From the NCBI RefSeq assembly GCF_003610555.1, contig NZ_RAPQ01000010.1, positions 663,117 to 727,116 of the forward strand: a stretch of DNA of 64,000 nt. Reading direction: 5' to 3'. The position numbers and the translations under genes were made by a program. The stretch's first letter is position 1. Every line of letters starts with the position of its first letter. This DNA is from Marinifilum flexuosum (lineage in GTDB: Bacteria; Bacteroidota; Bacteroidia; Bacteroidales; Marinifilaceae). This document shows, in pieces, positions 1 through 7,429 of the stretch. Below the pieces are notes generated by a model that was not told the DNA's origin, did not search any database, and saw nothing but the letters and a program-made list of their open reading frames with translations.

Positions 1-1681
1 CCATATCAGCAATTACAGTATCACCTTCGGTAACAATAGCAATAACATGACCTTTACGAGCTTTTACTTCCTGAATATTACTTACAATCTTTTCGTAAGA
101 TTTATCCTTGGTTGCTGCCACAAATACTGGCATGTGCTCATCAATTAAGGCAATTGGTCCATGTTTCATTTCAGCTGCAGGATAACCTTCTGCATGGATA
201 TAAGAAATCTCTTTTAACTTTAAAGCTCCTTCCAAAGCAACTGGGAACAAGAATCCACGACCTAAATAAAGTGCATTTGTAGATTCAATATATCTCTTCG
301 ATAATTCTTTAATATCCTGATCTTTCTCTAAAATCTTAGCTATTTTCTCTGGAAGATGCGAAAACTCTTCGATTAGCTTGTGATATTCTTCCTTTTCCAA
401 AGTTCCTTTTCTGTAACCTACCAACATAGCCATCATGGTAAGTACAGTAACCTGAGCTGTAAATGCTTTTGTTGAAGCTACTCCAATCTCTGGACCAGCA
501 TGAGTATAAACACCCGCATCAGTTTCTCTTGGAATACTTGACCCAACAACATTACAAATACCCAAAACAGTAGCTCCTGCTTCTTTTGCCAACTTAATTG
601 CAGCTAAAGTATCTGCAGTTTCACCACTCTGACTGATTGCCAATACAATATCATCTTCAAAAATTACAGGATTTCTGTAACGGAACTCAGAAGCATATTC
701 TACTTCAACCGGAATTCTGGCAAATTCTTCGAATAAATATTCACCAACCATACCAGCATGCCACGAAGTACCACAACCAATAATTAAAATTCGTCGTGCA
801 TTTACCAGTTTTGGAATTACATCGTTAATCCCACCAAGGAAAACTTCTTTATTTTGAGGGGATACTCTACCACGAATGGTATCATGAATCGAACTGGTTT
901 GCTCAAAAATTTCCTTAAGCATGAAATGCTCATATCCACCTTTTTCAATCTGCTCGATATCCAAATCCAATTGCTGAACATGAGGAGTTAACTTATCGTT
1001 CTGCAAAGTTTTCAATACCAATTCATCTCGATTAATGATAGCTACATCATCATCGTTAAGGTAGATAACACTTTGAGTATACTCGATAATTGGAGTTGCA
1101 TCTGAAGCAAGGAAATACTCACCATTTCCAACACCAACAACAAGCGGACTACCTTTTCGTGCTGCAATTAACTGATTTGGCTCATCTTCACAAATTACAA
1201 CCAATCCATATGCACCAACTACTTTTGTTAGAGCTAAGCGTACTGCTATTTCGGCAGTAACTTCACCTTTTAGATAGATATATTCAATAAGGTTTGCCAA
1301 TACCTCAGTGTCCGTTTCACTTTGGAAAGTATAACCTCTTTTTACCAGTTTTTCTTTTAAGAAAGCATAGTTTTCAATAATACCATTGTGAATAATTACA
1401 AACTTATTATTCATTGAACGGTGAGGGTGAGCATTTTCATCATTTGGTTCTCCGTGAGTTGCCCAACGAGTATGCCCTATACCTATGGAACCTGAAATAT
1501 CGTGTCCCTTTACATGATCTTCTAAATCTTTTACCTTACCCTTGCACTTAAATACTTGAGTTTGGTTTGTTCGAAGTGCAATACCTGCAGAATCATATCC
1601 GCGATATTCTAATCTTTTTAAGCCATTGACCAATATAGGATAAGCATCCTTATCGCCAATATAACCAACTATTCCACACAT
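1..1681 (-). CDS. glmS: Glutamine--fructose-6-phosphate aminotransferase (isomerising), 3' end outside window
   Basis: GlmS makes glucosamine-6-phosphate from fructose-6-phosphate and glutamine in the cytoplasm, the entry step to peptidoglycan and lipopolysaccharide amino sugars. The minus-strand frame starts at 1681 with MCGIVGYIG; Cys2 is the N-terminal nucleophile of class II glutamine amidotransferases. It continues with the family's typical YPILVNGLKRLEYRGYDSAG region and is open to base 1. About 560 codons are visible of the roughly 610 normal for the family, so the C-terminal end of the second SIS domain is missing only because the window ends. No stop or frameshift was noticed in the visible part. 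Confidence 0.95.
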   Translation of the reverse strand, partial: MCGIVGYIGDKDAYPILVNGLKRLEYRGYDSAGIALRTNQTQVFKCKGKVKDLEDHVKGHDISGSIGIGHTRWATHGEPNDENAHPHRSMNNKFVIIHNGIIENYAFLKEKLVKRGYTFQSETDTEVLANLIEYIYLKGEVTAEIAVRLALTKVVGAYGLVVICEDEPNQLIAARKGSPLVVGVGNGEYFLASDATPIIEYTQSVIYLNDDDVAIINRDELVLKTLQNDKLTPHVQQLDLDIEQIEKGGYEHFMLKEIFEQTSSIHDTIRGRVSPQNKEVFLGGINDVIPKLVNARRILIIGCGTSWHAGMVGEYLFEEFARIPVEVEYASEFRYRNPVIFEDDIVLAISQSGETADTLAAIKLAKEAGATVLGICNVVGSSIPRETDAGVYTHAGPEIGVASTKAFTAQVTVLTMMAMLVGYRKGTLEKEEYHKLIEEFSHLPEKIAKILEKDQDIKELSKRYIESTNALYLGRGFLFPVALEGALKLKEISYIHAEGYPAAEMKHGPIALIDEHMPVFVAATKDKSYEKIVSNIQEVKARKGHVIAIVTEGDTVIADM

Positions 1682-1882
1682 AAATACATAAATTTCAATC
1701 TCGGTACCACTCAAGATTGGTTTATAATTCCAAATTAAAAATCACACTATAAGTCTAATTTAATACAAGTTAGCCTTAAACCTATAACTTCATTTCAATT
1801 ATCAATAAATTTCTCCTAAAAATATAATAAGTTAGCTTACTCACCAAACTTAACCGCAATTTATATCCAACTTACTTTATAT

Positions 1883-1921
1883 AAAAAAAGTGCATCAAAA
1901 CCGAAGTTTAAATGCACTTTC
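1883..1921 (-). terminator. Rho-independent terminator after the glycogen-synthase-like gene
   Basis: On the minus strand, the inverted repeat AGTGCAT/ATGCACT closes a loop of about 18 nt and is followed by a run of seven T. It lies about 20 nt past the stop codon at 1941 and separates this gene from glmS. Confidence 0.75.
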
Positions 1922-1940
1922 TAATATATTTTAAGTCGTA

Positions 1941-2750
1941 CTATTCAGCCACTAACTCATCGTAAAATTCTGAGTAAGCAGTAACGTATTCTTCTTTGTT
2001 TTTATAAGGCATAAATGGCTTTCCTGAAGCTTCAGCATAAGCTTTAATTTCCTCATTAATATTTTCACTCCCCATGATAATTGCATCAGACTGGTCGATT
2101 GCCAATTTGTGAAGTGCCACATAATTTGCATCTTCCAAAACTTTCACATCATCTTCTTCTACTCCTTCAATAATCGCTTTTGCTTTGAACTCAGAGCTAA
2201 ATGGCGTTGAGAATTCATCATCATAAACAGAGAAAACCACTTTAGTCTCAGTAAACAACGGATCTTCATTAAATGCCTTTTTCAAATACAGTGGTGTTAA
2301 CCCTGTAAACCATCCTTGACAGTGAACTACATCTGGAGCCCAACGTAATTTTTTAACAGTTTCCAGAACACCACGAGCAAAGAAAATAGCTCTTTCATCG
2401 TTATCTGCAAAACCATCACCGTTCTCGTCCGTCAAAATTTGTTTTCTGTGGAAGTAGTCTTCGTTATCAATGAAATATACCTGCATCCTTGCTGCCTGAA
2501 TAGAAGCAACTTTGATAATCAACGGATGATCCGTATCATCAATAATCAAATTCATACCAGACAAGCGGATTACCTCATGCAACTGATTTCTTCTTTCATT
2601 AATACAACCGTAACGAGGCATGAAAGTTCTAATTTCTTTTCCTTTTTCTTGGATTCCTTGTGGAAGATATCTTCCGATTTCAGACATTTCAGTTTCAGGA
2701 AGGTAAGGGGTAATTTCTTGTGAAACAAACAATACTTTTGTCTTTTCCAT
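1941..2750 (-). CDS. Glycogen/starch-synthase-like protein, N-terminal GT5 domain only
   Basis: The 269-residue protein matches only the first Rossmann domain of GT5 glycogen synthases. KVLFVSQEITPYLP opens the fold, followed by a TFMPRYG-type strand, an ARGVLETVKKL helix and the APDVVHCQGW segment that corresponds to the 'PDVVHAHDW' signature. True GT5 enzymes are about 480 residues, with a Lys-Thr-Gly-Gly ADP-glucose motif near residue 20 and a second GT-B domain. Here residues 21-26 read EMSEIG and the second domain is absent, so ordinary glycogen synthase activity is unlikely. Short proteins of this kind divergent from panC are a recurring Bacteroidota arrangement (recalled, not searched). 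The true role is unknown; a regulatory or binding function is possible. Confidence 0.8.
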   Translation of the reverse strand: MEKTKVLFVSQEITPYLPETEMSEIGRYLPQGIQEKGKEIRTFMPRYGCINERRNQLHEVIRLSGMNLIIDDTDHPLIIKVASIQAARMQVYFIDNEDYFHRKQILTDENGDGFADNDERAIFFARGVLETVKKLRWAPDVVHCQGWFTGLTPLYLKKAFNEDPLFTETKVVFSVYDDEFSTPFSSEFKAKAIIEGVEEDDVKVLEDANYVALHKLAIDQSDAIIMGSENINEEIKAYAEASGKPFMPYKNKEEYVTAYSEFYDELVAE

Positions 2751-2943
2751 ATAGTCGCTAAATATTAATACAGATTATCTGCGCAAAATTAATAAAAATA
2801 TTTAACAAACATCATCTTTATTAAGGGTTAAAGCACCTACAATACAATTATATGCACTTATTATTTCTCAAGTATTAATTATTTATTTTATTTGCAGTCT
2901 TAACCAAAAACCGAAAAGGTTTTGTAAGATTTTTTGAAACGGG

Positions 2944-3783
2944 ATGGAAATAGTAAAACTTGTTGCTGAAACAAAATCAAAAATCAGCAAGTTTATAGAG
3001 GAAGGAAAAAGCATAGGATTCGTACCAACCATGGGGGCTTTACACGATGGTCACTTGTCTCTTACAGCAGAATCTGTAAAGAAAAATGACATTACAATTG
3101 TAAGTGTTTTTGTGAATCCAACACAGTTCAATAATCCGAACGATTTAAAAACTTACCCAAGATGTATTGAACAGGATCTTGAGAAACTTTCAAAATACAA
3201 TCCTGATTTGATTTTTATTCCGGAAGTTGAAGAAATGTATCCTGAACCAGATACCCGAGTATTTGATTTTGGACACCTGGATAATGTGATGGAAGGAAAA
3301 AACCGACCAGGACACTTTAACGGAGTTGCCCAGGTAGTGAGTAAACTTTTCGACATTGTAACGCCACACAATGCCTATTTTGGTCAAAAAGATTTTCAAC
3401 AAGTAGCTGTTATTAAGCAGATGGTGAAAGATCTTAAGTTAAACGTGAATGTTGTTCCATGCCCTATAATCAGGGAGGAAGATGGTTTAGCAATGAGTTC
3501 CAGAAATTTACTACTTACAGAGGTACAAAGAAAAAATGCTTCTAAAATATCTGAAACTTTATTTAAAGCTTGTAACTTAGCAGCCGATTTAAGTGTAAAC
3601 GAATTGAAAGCTTGGGTAGTTGATGAAATCAATAAAAACCCATATCTTTCGGTCGAATATTTTGAAATTGTTGATGATACATACTTGCAGCCTATTAACA
3701 GCTGGGAAGAAAACAAGGTAAAAGTTGGATGTATCACCGTTCAGGTAGGAAAGATTCGATTAATTGATAATATAACTTTTTAA
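2944..3783 (+). CDS. panC: Pantothenate synthetase
   Basis: PanC condenses pantoate and beta-alanine with ATP through a pantoyl-adenylate, the last step of pantothenate (vitamin B5) synthesis. The 279 residues are normal length. Signature elements are in order: PTMGALHDGH (28-37, containing the HxGH-type nucleotide motif), VNPTQFN near 58, GQKDFQQ near 148 and MSSRN at 184-188. The next gene, 18 bp downstream, is panD, which supplies beta-alanine, so the pair forms a two-gene pathway operon. It is divergent from the glycogen-synthase-like gene across 193 bp. Confidence 0.97.
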   Translation: MEIVKLVAETKSKISKFIEEGKSIGFVPTMGALHDGHLSLTAESVKKNDITIVSVFVNPTQFNNPNDLKTYPRCIEQDLEKLSKYNPDLIFIPEVEEMYPEPDTRVFDFGHLDNVMEGKNRPGHFNGVAQVVSKLFDIVTPHNAYFGQKDFQQVAVIKQMVKDLKLNVNVVPCPIIREEDGLAMSSRNLLLTEVQRKNASKISETLFKACNLAADLSVNELKAWVVDEINKNPYLSVEYFEIVDDTYLQPINSWEENKVKVGCITVQVGKIRLIDNITF

Positions 3784-3801
3784 ATATTAGTTAAAATTAA
3801 A

Positions 3802-4152
3802 ATGTACATTGAAGTTTGTAAATCGAAGATTCACAAGGCATCGGTAACTGGTGCAGATCTTCAGTATGTTGGTAGCGTAACCATTGATGAAGATTTGATG
3901 GATGCAGCAAACCTAATTGAAAATGAGAAGGTTCAGATTGTGAATATTAACAATGGTGAACGCTTAGAGACCTATGTGATTCGTGGCGAAAGAGGTTCAG
4001 GTACAATTTGCTTGAACGGGGCTGCTGCCAGAAAATGTGCTGTTGGTGATGTAATTATCATCATCTCATATGCATCTATGGATTTTGAGGAAGCTAAAAA
4101 CTGGGAACCAAGTTTGGTATTTCCTGACACAGCAACTAATAAATTGATCTAA
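3802..4152 (+). CDS. panD: Aspartate 1-decarboxylase (pyruvoyl enzyme)
   Basis: PanD decarboxylates aspartate to beta-alanine, the co-substrate of PanC encoded just upstream. It is made as a proenzyme that cleaves itself between Gly24 and Ser25; the sequence shows YVGSVTID with exactly Gly24-Ser25, so self-cleavage to a pyruvoyl group is expected. The 116 residues are normal length. Conserved downstream segments include [12 protein letters not shown] and NGAAARK (substrate pocket). A clear terminator follows at 4172-4204, ending the panCD operon. Confidence 0.97.
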   Translation: MYIEVCKSKIHKASVTGADLQYVGSVTIDEDLMDAANLIENEKVQIVNINNGERLETYVIRGERGSGTICLNGAAARKCAVGDVIIIISYASMDFEEAKNWEPSLVFPDTATNKLI

Positions 4153-4171
4153 ATTTAATTAGAATACATGC

Positions 4172-4204
4172 AAAGGCTGTTCTTTCGAGATCAGCCTTTT
4201 TTTT
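4172..4204 (+). terminator. Rho-independent terminator of panCD
   Basis: AAAGGCTG and CAGCCTTT form an 8-bp stem over a loop of about 12 nt, followed by a run of T. It lies 20 nt past the panD stop. Confidence 0.85.
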
Positions 4205-4296
4205 GTGAATTAATGTAAGAATCTTCTAGATCCTCATTCACTAATTCTTTTGCTACTCTCTTACCGATAAATTACCTTTAAGCAAAATCTTTAAAA

Positions 4297-4794
4297 ATGG
4301 ATAAGCTAAAATTGATAAAAGATAAGATCATCTTCAAGAAAGAAGATGCCTTTAACCTATTGCAAACCTGGCGTTTTAGAGACGAGAAAATCGTATTTTC
4401 AAATGGATGTTTCGACATTGTTCACCGCGGTCACCTTGAGTATTTGGCTTCGGCAGCATCTATGGGAAATAAAATGATTATCGGTTTAAATACCGATTCA
4501 TCAACCCAAAGGTTAAAAGGTCCTAATCGTCCAATTACCGATGAATATTCACGTGCACTTCTATTGGCTTCTCTTGGATTTGTGGACATGGTAATTCTTT
4601 TCGAAGAAGATACGCCATACAATTTAATTGATTTCATTCAGCCAGATGTACTGGTAAAAGGAAGCGATTACAAAGCTGAAGATATTGTGGGATATGATAT
4701 CGTTAAAGCAAAAGGTGGAGAAATTAAAACCCTTGACTTTATCGAAGGATTCTCATCAACAGGAATCATCAAAAAAATACAACGAGAAGGATAA
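4297..4794 (+). CDS. rfaE2: RfaE2-type heptose-1-phosphate (or related sugar-phosphate) adenylyltransferase
   Basis: This 165-residue cytidylyltransferase-fold protein contains FSNGCFDIVHRGH (34-46) with the HxGH nucleotide-binding motif, then GLNTDSS, a VKGSDY segment and a C-terminal FIEGFSSTGIIKKI. These are the landmarks of the stand-alone C-terminal half of RfaE/HldE, which transfers AMP to D-glycero-D-manno-heptose-1-phosphate for lipopolysaccharide core synthesis. No kinase half is present. The exact sugar substrate is inferred from family similarity. It lies between panCD and radA on the same strand, with its own space after the panD terminator. Confidence 0.88.
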   Translation: MDKLKLIKDKIIFKKEDAFNLLQTWRFRDEKIVFSNGCFDIVHRGHLEYLASAASMGNKMIIGLNTDSSTQRLKGPNRPITDEYSRALLLASLGFVDMVILFEEDTPYNLIDFIQPDVLVKGSDYKAEDIVGYDIVKAKGGEIKTLDFIEGFSSTGIIKKIQREG

Positions 4795-4886
4795 TTTAAA
4801 GCTACAAGCCATAAGTATCAAACTTCAAGTAAGGCTTTGAAACATTTATTATTCACTGCTAATTATTAATTGTTAATTGTAAAAAC

Positions 4887-6263
4887 GTGGTTGCTAAAGC
4901 AAAAACAAAAAGTGCCTGGTTCTGCCAGAATTGTGGAGTAGAATCTGCCAAATGGGTAGGCAAATGTCCTTCATGCGGTGAATGGAACACATTTGTAGAA
5001 GAGATTGTTGTAAAATCGAAAAACGTAAATGTGGTTGGTTCAAATGGCGATTCCAAAAACAAACCTTTAAAGATTTCCGAAATTTCATCCTCCGAAGAAA
5101 AAAGATACAACACCCAAAATATGGAGTTGAATCGTGTACTTGGAGGCGGATTGGTTCCAGGCTCATTAATCCTGATTGGTGGTGAACCAGGAATTGGAAA
5201 ATCAACATTGGCACTTCAAATTGCTTTACATCTTAAAAACTACAAAACACTTTACGTTTCGGGAGAAGAGAGCGCACAGCAAATTAAACTGAGGGGAAAC
5301 CGAATAAATGCCGATAACGACAATTGCTTAATTGTAAGCGAAACCTCGATGGAGAACATCTTCTCTCACGTTAAAAATACCAACCCTAATATTGTGGTAA
5401 TCGATTCTATTCAAACTCTGGCAACAGAAAGAATCGAGGCAGGTCCGGGAAGCGTTTCTCAAATCAGGGAATGTACTTCGCAACTGCTACAGTATGCCAA
5501 ACAATCGGCAGTTCCGGTTCTTTTAATTGGTCACATTACCAAAGATGGAAGTTTGGCAGGACCAAAAATTCTAGAGCATATGGTCGATACCGTTCTTCAG
5601 TTCGAAGGCGATCAGAACCACATGTACCGTATTTTAAGAGCTACCAAAAACCGTTTCGGATCAACATCGGAAATGGGAATTTACGAAATGCAGCATACAG
5701 GTTTGAGAGAAGTTTCCAATCCTTCGGAGTTGTTGCTTTCGCAGGAAGACGAAAGCCTGAGTGGAACGGCTATTTCTGCTTCAATAGAAGGCATGCGTCC
5801 ATTCCTAATCGAGATTCAGGCATTGGTAAGTTCTGCTGCCTACGGTACGCCGCAACGTTCATCAACAGGTTTCGACTTGCGCCGCTTAAATATGCTTTTG
5901 GCAGTTTTGGAGAAACGTGCAGGTTTCCGACTTTCCACCAAAGATGTTTTCCTAAACATTGCCGGAGGGATTAAAGTTAACGACCCCGCCATCGATTTGG
6001 CTGTGATTATTGCCGTACTTTCTTCAAGCACCGATATATCGATCCCAAAGGAAGTTTGCTTTGCAGGAGAAATTGGTTTGTCTGGAGAAATTCGTCCGGT
6101 TAACCGAATCGATCAACGAATTAGCGAAGCAGAGAAATTAGGTTTCAAGCAAATCTTTGTTCCAAAACACAACTTAAAAGGATTGGATATCTCCAAGTTT
6201 AAAATCAAAGTGCATTTGGTAAGCAAGGTGGGTCAGGTATTCCAAACCTTATTCAGACAGTAG
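4887..6263 (+). CDS. radA: DNA repair protein RadA (Sms)
   Basis: RadA is a RecA-like hexameric ATPase that helps process recombination intermediates. The 458 residues show a four-Cys zinc finger (Cys13, Cys16, Cys27, Cys30), a Walker A motif GEPGIGKST at 99-107, the RadA signature KNRFG at 254-258, and a C-terminal Lon-protease-like domain ending near the stop. The start is a GTG at 4887; no upstream ATG would preserve a normal N-terminus, and WFCQNCG follows within 12 residues as expected. It is 92 bp downstream of the nucleotidyltransferase gene. Confidence 0.97.
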   Translation: MVAKAKTKSAWFCQNCGVESAKWVGKCPSCGEWNTFVEEIVVKSKNVNVVGSNGDSKNKPLKISEISSSEEKRYNTQNMELNRVLGGGLVPGSLILIGGEPGIGKSTLALQIALHLKNYKTLYVSGEESAQQIKLRGNRINADNDNCLIVSETSMENIFSHVKNTNPNIVVIDSIQTLATERIEAGPGSVSQIRECTSQLLQYAKQSAVPVLLIGHITKDGSLAGPKILEHMVDTVLQFEGDQNHMYRILRATKNRFGSTSEMGIYEMQHTGLREVSNPSELLLSQEDESLSGTAISASIEGMRPFLIEIQALVSSAAYGTPQRSSTGFDLRRLNMLLAVLEKRAGFRLSTKDVFLNIAGGIKVNDPAIDLAVIIAVLSSSTDISIPKEVCFAGEIGLSGEIRPVNRIDQRISEAEKLGFKQIFVPKHNLKGLDISKFKIKVHLVSKVGQVFQTLFRQ

Positions 6264-6338
6264 GAATTCATACAAACTACTCTTACAAATCCACAAGCTT
6301 AACTGTGAACTTGTAAATTCTCAAACTACGGCTTCATT

Positions 6339-6400
6339 TTTTAACACATGTTATAGTAACTTTTAACACGTATTAAATTTATTTTTTACACCTGTTATAA
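6339..6400 (+). promoter_or_regulatory. Three operator-like repeats upstream of the HU-HIG gene
   Basis: Three related 16-17 bp elements begin at 6339 (TTTTAACACATGTTATA), 6361 (TTTTAACACGTATTAAA) and 6384 (TTTTACACCTGTTATAA), spaced 22-23 bp apart. The first contains the palindrome TAACA-CA-TGTTA. Position upstream of a DNA-binding protein gene suggests operator sites, possibly autoregulatory (inference). Confidence 0.5.
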
Positions 6401-6483
6401 TTTAATAACTTAGGGTATCCAGTTTTTGTACCTAAGCAAAGGCTCATTAAAACGAAACTACAAATTACCCTAAACCAATTGTT

Positions 6484-6879
6484 ATGAGCGTAGAATATAA
6501 AGTTGTAAAATATGCAAGTCCGGGTGTTAAAGGTGGTGGAGAATACAAGTATTATCCACGAATTACCAATCGAAAAACCGTTAAAATGGAGGAGCTATGC
6601 GAACACATTTCCTTAGTGTCAACTTTTAGCGAAGGAGATGTTATGGGTGTACTGCATACATTCATAACTGAAATTCCTGATTTATTAAAAAAAAATTGCA
6701 GTATCGATTTGGAAGGCTTAGGCATTTTCTCACTTCATGCATCGGGAGAAGGATGCGATACAGAGGAGGAAGTTACTGCGCGAAAAATTACAAATACTAA
6801 AATTGCCTTTCGTCCAAGTAAAAGATTAAAAACAGAAGTGTCAGGTACTAAGTTTATAAAGGCAAGGAATTTTAAATGA
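6484..6879 (+). CDS. HU-HIG family histone-like DNA-binding protein
   Basis: The 131-residue basic protein matches the Bacteroidota HU-HIG class of DNABII proteins. It starts with YKVVKYASPG, then a YYPRITNRKTV strand, a helix pair that includes VMGVLHTFITEIPDLL, a SIDLEGLGIFSL turn, and a late RKITNTKIAFRPSKRLK segment corresponding to the DNA-contacting beta arm. Such proteins bend or coat DNA. It is monocistronic, preceded by three operator-like repeats (6339-6400) and followed by a hairpin at 6970-6988 with a T-run that can act as its terminator. Confidence 0.85.
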   Translation: MSVEYKVVKYASPGVKGGGEYKYYPRITNRKTVKMEELCEHISLVSTFSEGDVMGVLHTFITEIPDLLKKNCSIDLEGLGIFSLHASGEGCDTEEEVTARKITNTKIAFRPSKRLKTEVSGTKFIKARNFK

Positions 6880-6934
6880 TGATTACATAAACTATTTGAC
6901 CATTCGACCATTTGATTTTTCCAGACTTTTAGGC

Positions 6935-6968
6935 AAAAAAAAAGAGGATGCCTTGGCGAGACATCCTC
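6935..6968 (-). terminator. Rho-independent terminator of the cobalamin-riboswitch transcript
   Basis: On the minus strand, GAGGATG and CATCCTC (6944-6968) form a 7-bp stem with an 11-nt loop, followed directly by nine T (6935-6943). This is the only strong minus-strand terminator downstream of the riboswitch at about 7090-7268, roughly 120 nt away. Confidence 0.8.
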
Positions 6969-6969
6969 A

Positions 6970-6996
6970 ATAGTAAAACAGTTACTATGAATTTTT
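6970..6996 (+). terminator. Rho-independent terminator of the HU-HIG gene
   Basis: ATAGTAA and TTACTAT form a 7-bp hairpin with a 5-nt loop, followed by six T on the plus strand. It sits back to back with the minus-strand terminator at 6935-6968, so the two convergent transcripts end over the same few dozen bases. Confidence 0.65.
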
Positions 6997-7089
6997 TCGA
7001 ATCGGTTTGGCGTACCGAATCTGCTAGCATCGGAATAGAAAGGATAAACTGAACCTTTTCTGCTTTTCATGCCCGAAAGCTAAAATCCA

Positions 7090-7268
7090 TAACCCAGGCA
7101 GGTCTTCTGGCTTGTTCCGGTTTTCAACTCCTTCCCATCCCGAAGTATCGGAACAGTGGAACACTTGTTAAAAACACAGATTCATAAATGAATCGGAACT
7201 TACAGCTGCGGGGACAGCTCCTGCTTTAAACAGGATTCCCTATTATTCTCCTATCGGAGAACCTGAAT
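7090..7268 (-). promoter_or_regulatory. Cobalamin (B12) riboswitch aptamer, orphan
   Basis: Read on the minus strand, the region contains the conserved cobalamin-aptamer blocks in order: AATAGGGAATCC, GAGCTGTCCCCGCAGCTGTAA (core with the B12 box neighbourhood), and AAGCCAGAAGACCTGCC at the 3' end (7097-7113). Between the core and the 3' box are paired peripheral segments, as in the family. Known cobalamin riboswitches control B12 transport, synthesis or B12-independent isozymes. Here the transcript runs toward the convergent HU-HIG gene, and no minus-strand protein gene follows before 2750. A promoter-like sequence lies immediately upstream and a terminator about 120 nt downstream, so it looks like a stand-alone short RNA or the remnant of a lost gene. 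Confidence 0.92.
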
Positions 7269-7275
7269 TGCAGTA

Positions 7276-7306
7276 CAATTTTAAAAAAAATTACTTGATC
7301 TTGCAA
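7276..7306 (-). promoter_or_regulatory. Putative Bacteroidota promoter for the riboswitch RNA
   Basis: On the minus strand, TTG (7306-7304) is followed after 20 nt by TAAAATTG (7283-7276). This matches the Bacteroidota primary-sigma pattern TTG-N19-21-TAnnTTTG except for one base. Transcription would start near 7269, exactly where the riboswitch aptamer begins. Confidence 0.5.
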
Positions 7307-7429
7307 CAGATTTTAAATCTGATTTTTATACCGATTTGTTTCTAAAATGTCGCACAGTTTCGCTACTCTCACAGTACTCCTATAGAAATCTATTGGCATA
7401 ATACATACAAGCATCTATTTAAAATTGTA

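Noticed and set aside
6735..7070. Minus-strand ORF of 111 codons downstream of the cobalamin riboswitch
   Set aside because: It runs through the terminator at 6935-6968 and then antisense through the HU-HIG gene; the protein has no recognisable features.
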